NCBI GenBank assembly: GCA_037903355.1
Contig: JBAJFE010000004.1
Span: forward strand, 2,232,001-2,296,000
Source: Trichuris trichiura
Taxonomy: Eukaryota > Nematoda > Enoplea > Trichinellida > Trichuridae
Direction: 5' to 3'
DNA length: 64,000 bases
Notes under the pieces: generated by a model
Database searches by the model: none
What the model was told of the DNA's origin: nothing
Seen by the model: the letters and a program-made list of their open reading frames with translations, nothing else
Shown: piece by piece, positions 1 to 11,352 of the stretch
Layout: the number at the start of each line of letters is the position of its first letter
Numbering within the stretch: position 1 is the first letter of the stretch
Made by a program: the position numbers and the translations under genes

Positions 1-1071
1 CGAAATCTTAAGAAATTCACTTTGGTCCAACTTTGGTTGCATTGTTGAATTTATAAACAGGATTGTATCGAAACTGTTCTTTTAATTCATCCTTATCCTT
101 AAGAGGCAGTGTACGTTTATTTTAAAGATTTCAAAGCTGCCTGTTTGCATGTATTGTTTATTTATGTCTAATGGCAATATTTTGACAACAAACTTTCCAG
201 TGGCAAAGAGCGCTGGTCATATATTGATTTCATTTCATTGCTCGTATAATCATACATTTCTCTTGGTCGGGGTTGAACTTAACAACGGATAGAAGGGAAG
301 ACGATATTTTGTTCATTAATCTTTCGTTGATTGATTGACATATGAGTTCGTTAGCTTTGCGCCGGTTTGATTATCGAATCGCCATGTCTGTTTTTAATGC
401 TGAGATAAAATTTTACACTTTGCACTTTCCAAGCATTGAGACGAGGTATGAAGAGCTTGTAGCGTGCTTAAACGTATGCCGAGCAATGACGATGATATTT
501 ATCTTGCAAATTAACTTCCCGCCTTGATCAACATTTGTTTTCACTATTTTTCCAATCGACACTTTCGGCTTGCCAGTGGAAGCGTGAAAATTTTTTTGTC
601 CGTCTTTACGAAGGTGATGCTCGCATGCGGTGCGGCAATTCCAGGATGTCACCATTTGTTTACGCAGTGACAGTAGACAAGTTGTTTAAAAGGGTGAAGA
701 AGGCGAAGGGAGCAAGCAACCTGGTTGAACTTCTACAATTCGCTGCTGCTATGCAGATCAATTTATTGACTTTTTATTGCGCTTTCATTTGAAATTGACT
801 TGCAGCCGAAGCTAACGAACATGCTCGATTTGCTTGAAGTGCTTAAGTTGGTTGGCGATTGGTCAATTTGGTCATAGATGGAAGGAACCTCTCCGATGCA
901 TTCGTCTGCTTGACCTAATTACCTTCAATTGGGCCGACGTTGTTGTACCATCTAACCGCTCTTTATCAATTTGCCAATTACAGGTATTCGTTGATCGTTT
1001 GTATACGTGACCAGTTAGTTACAGGAAAAGCTGTAAGAAATTTTTAGGTCGCTATTTTTTCCGCCGCGGCC
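1..1071. other. 5' flank without a recognisable gene
   Basis: This AT-rich stretch lies upstream of the PITPNM/rdgB start codon. Only short open frames occur here, none with a protein family signature or usable splice context. Promoter elements of the downstream gene may lie here but none stands out. The region could hold the 5' untranslated exon of the (+) gene. Confidence 0.5.
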
Positions 1072-4000
1072 ATGTTGACCAAAGAATATAGAATTCTACT
1101 TCCCCTGAGCGTCGACGAGTACCGCGTCGCCCAACTTTACATGATACAAGTAAATTGGTTATATCTTTTCATTCATCCGCCATTCAATCATATCATGCGC
1201 TGCTGTTACGGCCGCAGATTGCGGCTTAGGTTTGCTGCTTCTTTGCACATTTTTCCGCAACGCTTAATCGATTCACTGTTCAACTTCTCCGGCAACTTTT
1301 GGCTGCTGCATTAAGGATGAGATTTTGAAAGTTGCCACCTGAGCGCAAAGGATAGCGTTTGCTCTTCAGCATTGCTTGACAGGTCATTTATTCCGCAGCA
1401 CTTATAATCATTCTAATGCTCATATCGACGAGTGCAGCCAATATGGTCAACAGAATTTCTGCGCGAACATGTTTGTAAGCTAACCTTAGAAAAACGAAGT
1501 GTTTACTGTTTACTTGAATACTTTCTTGGTACTATGTTGGTTTGGCGTAAAAATATCCCAGCACACTCGTAGCGCGGCGTACTTTCCGAAAGGCGTAGTG
1601 ATTGAATTCGAGCCGAATGGCCAACTGTTCATTGTATGTTAACCTCTCAGTTTTAATCATCAAAACTGAAAGGCCCAATATTCTCTACTATTTGATAAAC
1701 AGCGTCGGAATGTTGACGTTGCTCCGAGACGAGCGTGCGTCAGCGTTGTTCGATTATTTTGTACGTTTGAATTTGAAACTCTTAGTAATTTAGGAAAAGC
1801 TTTTTTCGACAGGTTCGGAAAGCAGTTATGAATGACTTTTCCATTTGCCTTAAGGTAGAAGACCCGTTTTTGCGACTTGCCTTTAACGCGCACGTTTAGT
1901 ACGTGCGCATTGACGTTATCTTATTGTATGCATGTTGTTATTCCGTTCCGAGAAATTAAAAGTGAAGCATCCGTTGTTAATATGGTCATTGATTAGCACC
2001 GACTAATGCGGTCAGACCCGAAAGAAAATGTTGCGTTTACTTAAGAGTTCAATGTTGGCAATCCTTTCACTGACAGGTTTAATTAAACATTAATATCCTC
2101 CGTATGATTTCCTATTCCTACGTAATGACGGCATATTAATGGAGTGTAAAAGCTGGTAAAGTGATTGGACTGCGAGAAGGCGCTAATAATCGAAAATTGT
2201 ACTTTTCCCCGTCCTTCCCAATGCTAAAATTGCCCCTTTAAAGTGATATACCATTTTTTGGCACAACCACGGCGCAAATATTTCCCTGTTGTTGAAGGGT
2301 GCTCCTACTTCTAAAAGGGCCAAGTCTGATGCTTTTAATAATGGAAATTAGTTTAAACTACCATTCGGTGGGCGTTGACCAGTAAAGGCGGGAATCCTGC
2401 GTATGCCAGCGTATTAATATAATATGCTGGCCGCATACCGAATTTGCCACGTTAACCTACGATTGCTTTGTCCCTATCCTAATTAGGTTGACGAGTTTCA
2501 GATTTATTTATTGGTTCTAGATGCTTAAATATGGTGAGTAAAATGAGCTCTGACGGGAAATGTTTATCCCGAAATTTGAAGAACACTGTAAGGCAGTTTT
2601 CACAAGCTCGCATTAGTCTATTGACAAGATTGGGCCTTTGCTATCGACCTTGGCCAAGCGAATGTTCGTCGTTTCTCCTTTCTTTAAGGCATTAAACAAG
2701 GCAAAAATTTCCATATTCTCTTATACTTTGCAAGGTTTCAGTTTTCATAAAAAGTTAAAACTAAAGCGAATACCGAAATATGCATATCGTTGCATTCACA
2801 ATTAAATAGCGGAACGCCTAATGCTGCCGTACTTCGCTGTTTTTGCAACTTTTCTGCTGTGAAGGTAATTCATAGATAAGCATTTAAATTTATACAACAC
2901 AATCTGATTAGATTAGCTGTTGATAGCAGGTTCAGATAAGGTTAGCCAAAGCGCTCTGTTTGCGATTTTTTTCGTGGTCGAACAGCATGCCGTTTATGAA
3001 CCGAACTTCCTAAAAAACGCCTTTTCGATTTGAACTTTGCTTCGCTGTTGAAAACGAGAGTGCTTTAATGAAATTTTTAAATACGCTTTCGTCAGTGACG
3101 GAATGACATATTCTTCCAGAAGCTTAAAGCGCGCGAATTATTCTTATTAATAACTACCGTAGTTACATATTCCCCGCGGGACTTCTCAAGAACGCGAGAT
3201 AGGCGGCCGGCCGTCATTTCATCGTAGCGTCATTTGAAGTTCTTGTTTAGATGACATAAAAAACCTCTATTCATTTGCTGGTCTTTCATCGGCCTATTTT
3301 TAGGGGTTTCTATGGCCCATCAGATTTTGTAGCATATCTATAAAAGTCCAGCTGACTCTTTAATTTTATTCCTTTTAAATTTAGGAAATTATAATGGAAT
3401 TGACCCATTGCAGTCTGCCCTTTTTTGCTTTGCTGTTTGTTGTATCCTTTGTCTATCGTACTACGCGAGCTCACTTAGAAATACCGATCAACAACTATTG
3501 GCTATGAGCATCAGCGGATCAGCGTAAACACTTTAAGGTAGTAATTTTTACAGGCATTTGTGGGCATAGAAAATTTCCGTTTTGCTTGATTCTCTTTTTC
3601 AAAATGTATTCTTTAGTCTGCTGGTTAATTTCTCGCTTATTTTTCAATTCAGCTTGCACGTCGTCTCGTTATGTTTCAGAACAACGCTTAAGCTATTTCA
3701 ATCACTTTTCATTTTAACCAAGCTCAGCCGCAGCTGCGCAATAATGTTCATATGGCTTTAGTGTGACGTAACGACCTTGAAACGATAGAGACTCTTTGCA
3801 GCTTAAGCAATGAAGACTAGTTGATTTACTATTTTTATCATCGATGACCTATTGCTACTTCGCGGTTTGTGACGTCGCGCTGACGTAGCTGCTCTTTTTT
3901 AGCGTAAAAGTCAAGAAGAGACAAAAGGTGTTGACAGCGGCGTAGAAATTATTGTCAATGAACCTTATCATCATACCGACGGTTCTTCCGGGCAGTATAC

Positions 4001-7000
4001 GTTCAAAATATATCACATTGAAGGACATCTACCCGGTATGTCATCGGTTGGCGCGTGGCGGTTTATTTTGTCGTTAATAGTTTTTGCTTTGCATGCTTTG
4101 GCTTTAATGGGCGTTCCTTAAAGGGAAAGGCATTCAGCTCTGAGCGATCATTTATTATACTAGAAATTGCGGCTATTTTACGCGCTTAAAATCCCGCCAA
4201 AATTGTTCAGTAATTGCATATTCGAATTCTATATTAGTACATTAACGGGTTACTATCGTCTCCTTTGCGTAATTATTTCAAAAAAGTAAATTTCGTTTGC
4301 CGTTGGTGCAGGGTCGCGTGCCTCAGCTGTAACCGATTTCTTGAAATATTGCCACTACGCATCCGCGTAGTAGCAATATTTCAAGAAGCCGATTGCAGCT
4401 CGACTGTTTTATCTAACCTTTTTGCTCGACTGATCATTGGCCAAGATTGCTTAATCGTCCGGTTGTTCAGCTAGCTTTTGCGTCGTAATGATTACTTTTT
4501 CCTCTTATTTTGCCCATTGATTTGTTGACACATATCGCGTCCACTGCCGCGCTCTTTGCAATCGCCTGCATCGTTTTTTTAGCTTCACTCTAAACTCAAA
4601 CCGCTTTTATCTAAAGCCGCTGTTCTTATCGCTGGTGTCGCTGTAACAGACACTGTTTGGAAAGCTGTAAATAGTTCGGATAACTTTGATAAAATCAGCT
4701 GGCCAAGGCGCAGCACAAATGGAAGCCTGCTTGAGAAATGCAGGTTTTTTTCTGAAAAATCTGCTGCCATCCTTTTCAGCCCTTACAGGCGAGCGTGTCA
4801 GCTATTTTGTTTTGTCCTTATCTAAGCCTAAGGCGAAATATGATTCTTAGGAACAGGCCAGGCTTAGGTAAGGGCTGAACACGAAAGTCGGCAAACTTAC
4901 AGTATGACAGCGGGCGCATAACTGACACGGCGTATTTTTTTATAGATATCGCTTAAGGTTTTATACTTAAACCAACCTATGACGAAATTCATTTCAGTAT
5001 CATGTTTTATTCGTGTGTAATATTCTTGAAGCGCAGTTTACCTATTTTAGGCTTGGCTGTAAGGCTTTCGTTAGCGCCCCAAGCAGGCGGTTAGCTACTA
5101 CGCTAAGAATTTTAAAAATCGACATTTTTAATTGAAGGCTGAAAGCTTAACAACTTTTGACGAGCTTTATCTTGTTGTCTATATCCTACCGTTTAGTAAC
5201 TAACTTTGCGCATAGCATATCCTGAAGGAATTGCGTAGTTTGCGAGTTTTATAAAGCCACTTCTGCGTAGGGAAGAAGTCAGTAATTTTACTTTCCAAAT
5301 TTGGCTATGGAGCAGAGCCTTTTTTAAAATTAAAGCATGTACGTTTTTCTCAGCGTGGTTCCGTGCGATTCTTCCCGATTCGGCAATGAAAATTGTGGAA
5401 GAGTCTTGGAATGCTTATCCGTATACGAAGACGCGTTTTTCGTGTCCCTTTATTGACAAGTTCTATTTGGAAGTGGAGACGAAATATTTTAACGACGCCG
5501 GCTGTCAGGAGAATGTGTTCAACCTATCGGAAACCGAATTGAATTTACGTACAGTGGGTAAACATTAAGCAGGGCTCTCGTTCGCTTGACAATCCTAATT
5601 CTTTGCTTTGGTTTGTTTGAAGACGTGATGGACATTGTTAACGATTCGATTCCTGCGGCCGATTACCGAAAAGCGGAAGATCCGAAGCTTTATAAGTCAA
5701 AAGTTACTGGCAGAGGTCCTCTGACGGATAATTGGGTGGAGGAATGTATAGCCACCGGCAGTCCAATCATGTGCGCCTACAAGCTTTGCAAAGTACAATT
5801 CAACTATTGGGGTATGCAATCGAAAGTGGAAAAATTCGTCCATGACTTTGGTATAGTTTCTGAACTAGCTTCCGCCTGGCGCTAATCTCTGTAAAAGCTC
5901 TCAGGCGAACTATGCTTCGGGCGCATAGACAAGCTTGGGCTTGGCAAGACGAATGGTTCAATCTTAGCATAGAAGATGTTAGGAGACTTGAAATTCAAGC
6001 GCAGCGCATACTTCAGGAGCGGGTCGGTTAAGCGTATTTGTCTGCCTTCGCTTTAGCAATGATTTCTTGCTCTTATTAGATGAATGGAAAGAATGCTAAC
6101 AACGTAACTTGCAGGGAACCATTGGCGGGTGTCACTTTGGATCAGACGGCCGTCGCCCGTTCGCCTATTGGTATTTCTTTAAACAACGTTTTTACGAAAA
6201 CACATAGTTCTATAGAATGCGCTCCATTCATTTTTATATATTTTAGTTTGCACTTTGTTATTATTATTATTATTACATCAAAAAAGTTATTTTGTTCTGT
6301 TGCATTTATTGGTTCCTATTTTTCATGTTTTCTTTCCTTTTCCGAAACAACGTATCTCTGCTTAGTAAAAGCTTTGTCTTATTGTTTTGTTGAAGCTATT
6401 TTAGTTTTGCAAGCCGCCCAAACAAGACAAAAAAATCAGTTGACTTTTTAGTTGCCTGTGTTTCAAATTCCCGCTTGAATTTTATCTGTTCTTATGGTTT
6501 GATTTCTCCTATACTTAATAATGCTCTCTTTAGGGTTCATATTATTCTGTCAGTTTGAATTTTGTCAAAATTGTAACTTATGGTCGTCTCTGAAGAAAGA
6601 CGTATTTCAGAAAGAGCGAATTTTTCAACAGGGACGGAACCGGCTTTGTTATTAGACGAGGAAGACGAAGAGGAGGAAGAAGATAATGCTGTGTACTTTG
6701 ACGCTCTTGGTATGCATTCGTTTTGCTGTAAGTTGCGCTAGGAAAAATTGTGACGTCATTTCAGAGTTCAGTTCACTAGATGAGAGCGGTAATCGTTTAG
6801 AGAAGCTTGCAGGTTAGTATCTAGTTAAATCTGACGTATTCAGTACATTTTCATGCTTCTAACGTCTGTTATTAGTTATAATGGACATATTTTTACAACA
6901 ATATTTAATTTTCCGTCTTTGACGCGCTTATGCTTTTAGACAGGGAGCAGAGAGAAAATGTTGGGCAAGAAGTTGGAAAACTCACCAAACTTTTGCTTGT

Positions 7001-10000
7001 TTTCCACGGTGGCCACATTCTGGATGCTTGTTCCGACCAAATGACCACTCATTGCAAGGAGCAAGACGTTCGCGCTTTCAGGTGGCTTACTCTTCATATA
7101 GATGCCCATTTTTGGCAAAACGCCAAGTCTGCTCTTTTTCAGCACAACGTTAGAGACCATTGTCTTGAAGCATTATCAAAGCATGCAGCATGCGATCGCG
7201 GTTCGCCTTGTCCCGTGTGCCAATGTCTTTTGCGATTCGCTAAAATTGCTACAAAAGTAGGCCATTATCTTTTTGATAATTCATAACTTATCCTGAGCAT
7301 CTTTAGCGTCTCACCTTACTACAGTAGTCAAAGTCAAGATGGTGCTAAAAAGTTTTGGGCATTCGCTCCATCGTTGGTTCCGGTTATGTCCACAAAATCA
7401 TCGAAATATTCGGAAGAACTTTCGCGAGCAGTTGACGCGGCAAATCGGGTATACCAGGAGTTTTTGGACTCCGAAAAAGGTAGTGGTTTTGCCGGCGAGG
7501 TATGCTCAAGCCTCTACGCATAAACAGCACCTCTAATCGTTGTTCTTAGGTCTCCATATGTGGAGATGCCGTCGGGGGACTACTCGCCTTCGACGCTCTG
7601 TGTACTCCACCTGCCTCATTCATGCGTTCTTCCAAACATGGCTTTATTTTTACCTCAGCTACAGATGAAGTAACTATTTGATAAAACTCCTTTTTATATT
7701 TTATTGCTTTTTTCAGGTGTATGAGAATATTTCGTTATTTCTATGTATTTTTTAGCTTCCTCTATTCCAATGTAATTCGATTGAGACTTAGGGTCTTCTC
7801 GGGTCGGTCTGCATTCATTTTTCTGCGAACCAGTATGATGCCTGCCATTTGTGTTCAACAATAAAAGCAGCTGTACTCCATGCGCTAAGAAATTCGCATG
7901 GAAGAAGTAAACTCGTCCTGAGCTGAGTAGTATTTTAAACCTGTCTTCAAAAGCAAAGAAAATAAAAATAAATAACGGGGATCAGATATGAAGGTGTAAA
8001 GTTGGTAACGGGTTAGGTGGTTGAAGACGAAATGTACATGGATTTTTCCCGTTTCTATTTGCCAATGAAACGAGTCAAAAAGTAAAAAACTTTATTGTCG
8101 TTCAAAGGCACAAAACCAAACACACGTCTGGCGAAGCTTTCGGCTCAATCTTGAGCCGTCATCAGCGCACGAAGGAGTTGCCCTCCCACTGAGTTCTTCC
8201 TCAGGAGTTGCTCCTCCACCTTTCCGAGTCGTGTGCGTGCCTGTCTAGTCGAACCTTGACCTGTCGAGGATATACGCACACGGCTGGATCAGCTTCGGAG
8301 CAAATTCCTTAGAGGCTGTCCTCGGCGGAGGCACAACGCATAATCGTTGTGCCTCGTTTATGCGTTGTGCCTCCGCCGAGGACAGCCTCTAAGGAATTTG
8401 CTCCGAAGCTGATCCAGCCGTGTGCGTATATCCTCGACAGGTCAAGGTTCGACTAGACAGGCACGCACACGACTCGGAAAGGTGGAGGAGCAACTCCTGA
8501 GGAAGAACTCAGTGGGAGGGCAACTCCTTCGTGCGCTGATGACGGCTCAAGATTGAGCCGAAAGCTTCGCCAGACGTGTGTTTGGTTTTGTGCCTTTGAA
8601 CGACAATAAAGTTTTTTACTTTTTGACTCGTTTCATTGGCAAATAGAAACGGGAAAAATCCATGTACATTTCGTCTTCAAATAACGGGGATGTAGTAATT
8701 TTTTTTGCTACTTTATTAAACGGCAGCTATGGTTTCAGGTTGTATATAGCTCGATTCCATTGACATCAGTCGGTTTTCGAGTTTACAAGCATTTCATCAT
8801 CTCTTATCAGGGCTGCGCCTTGTTCTTTATTTACAAATTAGCGTTACTTGCAGGAAAACCCCGAGCAGACACCGGACACCGTTAGCCAAGGTGGTGTTTC
8901 GTTTTCTCTGGATAGCAAGTTCGAGTCTGCATCGACCGTTGACAGCTGCAGCATTTTGGAAAGGCAGTCGACGCTAACGACACCTACAGAGAATGCCAGA
9001 GCACTATTGAAATTTCCCGTTGAGAACTTGTTCCTTTTTGGGACTTCGTTGGGATTGGTGCTTTCTTCTCGTCAGCTTTCAAGCGGTGCTGACGAAAGGA
9101 ATTTGCATTGGTAGATTATTGACTAATACCGCGCGATTTCAGGTTGCCAAACATTGCCGGCTTGCAACTGCCATAACGTGTACAATTTGTACTACGCAAG
9201 CGACTCGTCCTCTGCCAGAATTGAACCGCTTTTATTGCAAGAGTTTTCAACGATTCCTTCAGTGAAAATTCTTCCTTATTCGCAGTTTCCTCTTGGCGAT
9301 GGTCAATCACTTCACCTGCTCGACTGGATGACAATGGATACTTCGAGCGAAGTGACAAGCATGCCGTCTTCGCCGTGGACTACTATGTCCTCTTCTCCAA
9401 CTTGGAATCGTACACTGCTGAGAAGCAGCTTTGCTTGTCTATCCGTGGACGGCACGTCATTGTCGTCGAAAGGTTGATACTGTTGCGCTTGCGTTGCAAT
9501 TCAGTTATGCGAACTTTTAGGCTCCTCGTGTAGGTCTTCGTCGGCCGCGGACAGTCTGGCAAAATGGTGGGGTTCAAAAAGAATTGATTATGAACTGTTC
9601 GCTCCGGACGACCTGCTGCGATTGCCTTTTTTGTCCTTGTCAAGTTTCTTCTACGCAAGTTTTTGGGAGTCTTGCGACGTGGCTGCTTTTGTTTTGCGCC
9701 AATTGCTTAGCGGTGGAACGACTCGATTGTCAACCATGGAAACTAATACTGCTCGCATCGATGGAACCACGGACAAATGGCTTCGCAAGCTTACCGGTTT
9801 AAAGCTGAAAAATATAGCCGCCAATCATAGAGCCAACGATGTGATTGCGAGCGAAAACCACCGGCAGGTTTTAACAGTCAGTGACCTCTTGGATAAGTTT
9901 GGCATAGTACAGTACAGTCGGCATTTTGCAGGCTCGTTTCATGTATGGACCTTTTGACGTGATTGCCCTGAGCGGTGAATGTGTAGATATTTACATGATG

Positions 10001-10895
10001 AGTCAAGGACCCGTTGGCGACTGGACGTATTGCGGGTCCGAACTGACGGATAATCATGGGCGCCTAAGATTCGAACTGAGCGACCCGTTGCCTGTGGGGC
10101 TTTATCCCGTCCGTATGATTGTCAAAGGGGATCGCACCTTTTCCGATTTGTGTTTAGCAGTATTGCCGCCTGAAACGGAATGCGTTGTTTTCAGCATTGA
10201 CGGCTCGTTCAGCGCTAGCATGTCGCTGACCGGTCGTAATCCCAAAGTGCGCCCAGCCGCGGTAGACGTGGCGCGCTTTTGGCAGGATCTCGGCTACCTC
10301 ATCCTTTACGTGTCCGCTCGTCCCGACGTTCAACAAAGGGTGGTCACTTGCTGGTTGGCTGAGCATAACTTTCCTTTTGGCCTTCTATTTTTCAACGAAG
10401 GTTTTTCGGCTGATTTGCTCAAACAGAAAACTAATACGCTGAAATCGCTTACGGCTGATTGCAAGGTTAAAATTGAAGTTGCCTACGGTTCCGCCAAGGA
10501 TGTACGCGGTTACCGAGAGCTTGGTCTTGATTCCGATCACATATTTGCCATTGGAAAAATTTCCAAAAAGCTTCAGCCGGATTGTACGGTAAGTAAGCTT
10601 GTAAAGCTTCAAAATGTTCAGTCTTTTTGTTCAGCCATTGTTGGATGGATATTCGAGGCATCTGAGCAGCTTGCGCAACAACGATTTGCCCTTGGTGACA
10701 AGACCCGCGGTGGGCAAAGGGCAAGTCGTGGTGCAACGAAGCCGCCTTAGCTTTGGCGACTACCTTTCGTCATTCAGGAAAAATTTTTCCGTTCATCGAA
10801 CCCGCTCGTTTACTCCTCAATGCACCAGGCGTCCATTTTTGGGTACTTCCGAGCTTAAGGTATCTTCAGCAGTCAAGCGACTTTCCAATGTGTAA
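1072..10895 (+). CDS. PITPNM (rdgB): Class IIA phosphatidylinositol transfer protein (PITPNM / RdgB family), 17 exons
   Basis: Family role: moves phosphatidylinositol and phosphatidic acid between ER and plasma membrane during phospholipase C signalling. Exons: 1072-1149, 3903-4035, 5354-5557, 5623-5850, 5898-6022, 6080-6170, 6611-6709, 6765-6812, 6940-7081, 7143-7256, 7307-7499, 7550-7669, 8854-9085, 9143-9472, 9521-9876, 9932-10588, 10635-10895. All phases close, giving about 1136 aa (human PITPNM1 is 1244). The N-terminal PITP domain starts [18 protein letters not shown] and continues with [28 protein letters not shown] and [15 protein letters not shown] linker rich in Asp and Glu follows (exon 7). 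The DDHD region has GDAVGG, where lipases have GxSxG, and [15 protein letters not shown] and [18 protein letters not shown]. The LNS2 domain (exon 16) has [11 protein letters not shown] and [10 protein letters not shown]. An AATAAA lies at 10921. The exon 5/6 junction (donor GTCGGT) is least certain; introns 1 and 2 are unusually long, and the intron 7670-8853 holds a fold-back insertion. Confidence 0.93.
4326..4402. repeat. Imperfect hairpin in PITPNM intron 2
   Basis: Two arms of about 37 bp pair around a loop of four bases (left arm about 4326-4362, right arm about 4366-4402), with a few mismatches. Both arms contain TTCTTGAAATATTG or its complement. It could be a small fold-back element or the end of a non-autonomous transposon. 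No target duplication was recognised. Confidence 0.6.
7971..8691 (-). mobile_element. Fold-back insertion 1: inverted dimer with 12-bp target duplication, inside a PITPNM intron
   Basis: Arms 8021-8343 and 8358-8680 are 323 bp each, inverted copies with no mismatch noticed, around a 14-base spacer. The insert is flanked by a direct duplication AATAACGGGGAT at 7971-7982 and 8680-8691. Between the left duplication and the left arm is a one-sided tail (7983-8020). On the minus strand this tail contains AACCCGTTAC six bases beyond the arm. Each arm carries CTGATGA, a GGCTC..GAGCC hairpin and GAAAGC, which resembles a hammerhead ribozyme core, followed by AATAAAG. No protein is encoded. The target duplication and one-sided tail point to retroposition of an inverted dimer. 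It lies in the intron 7670-8853 and should be spliced out. Confidence 0.85.
8536..8563 (+). ncRNA. Hammerhead-ribozyme-like core in the right arm of fold-back 1
   Basis: CTGATGA (8536-8542) is followed by one unpaired C, a 7-bp stem (GGCTCAA with TTGAGCC) and GAAA (8560-8563). The mirror copy lies on the minus strand at 8134-8165. A canonical hammerhead has CUGANGA, stem II and GAAA with no extra base, so this is a variant or a degenerate core. Stems I and III and the cleavage triplet could not be assigned with confidence. Confidence 0.4.
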
Positions 10896-10969
10896 GATAC
10901 CCGTTGCGCTGTTGATGTTGAATAAAGTTTACCTACTTTTTATTACGAGATTGCCTATTTGAAGCTTCG

Positions 10970-11242
10970 TTGATGTTTCTTAAAACAACTGCGTCGCGTT
11001 TAAACTATTCAGCTTCCGTCAAGCAGTGCAAAACGGTTCCTCATTTTGAAACCGCTTTATTCAGCCTTGCTTTGCTTGGTTCGTACATTGTACTCGGTAT
11101 TGCCTATTTTCCCGCAGATTTATTTAAGCTGGATGAGCAGCCTACAAATTCCATACCTATTGCAAAGAAAAAAGACACGTCAGCACGGAAATATTTTAGC
11201 TATAAGGTCATAGTGATTTGCGAAGTAATTATATGCAGGTAA
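10970..11242 (+). CDS. Hypothetical small membrane protein (possible)
   Basis: A 90-residue open frame lies 75 bases after the PITPNM stop codon. Its N-terminus (MMFLKTTASRLNYSAS) is basic and hydroxylated like a mitochondrial presequence. It is followed by one clear hydrophobic span (LFSLALLGSYIVLGIAYF) and a polar tail with KKK. The stop codon overlaps a donor-like AG|GTAAAC at 11237, so the true 3' end may be spliced onward. I do not recognise a family. It could be a small mitochondrial inner-membrane protein or simply a chance frame in the 3' flank. Confidence 0.3.
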   Translation: MMFLKTTASRLNYSASVKQCKTVPHFETALFSLALLGSYIVLGIAYFPADLFKLDEQPTNSIPIAKKKDTSARKYFSYKVIVICEVIICR

Positions 11243-11352
11243 ACTTGTAACGATTGCATTGCTGTACTTAACGATCCGCTGCTGTTGTCTTTAGTCCTTC
11301 ACCAGTATGGATCACGCGTTATTCATTGGTTCTGCTTTGTTCTGAATTCAGT

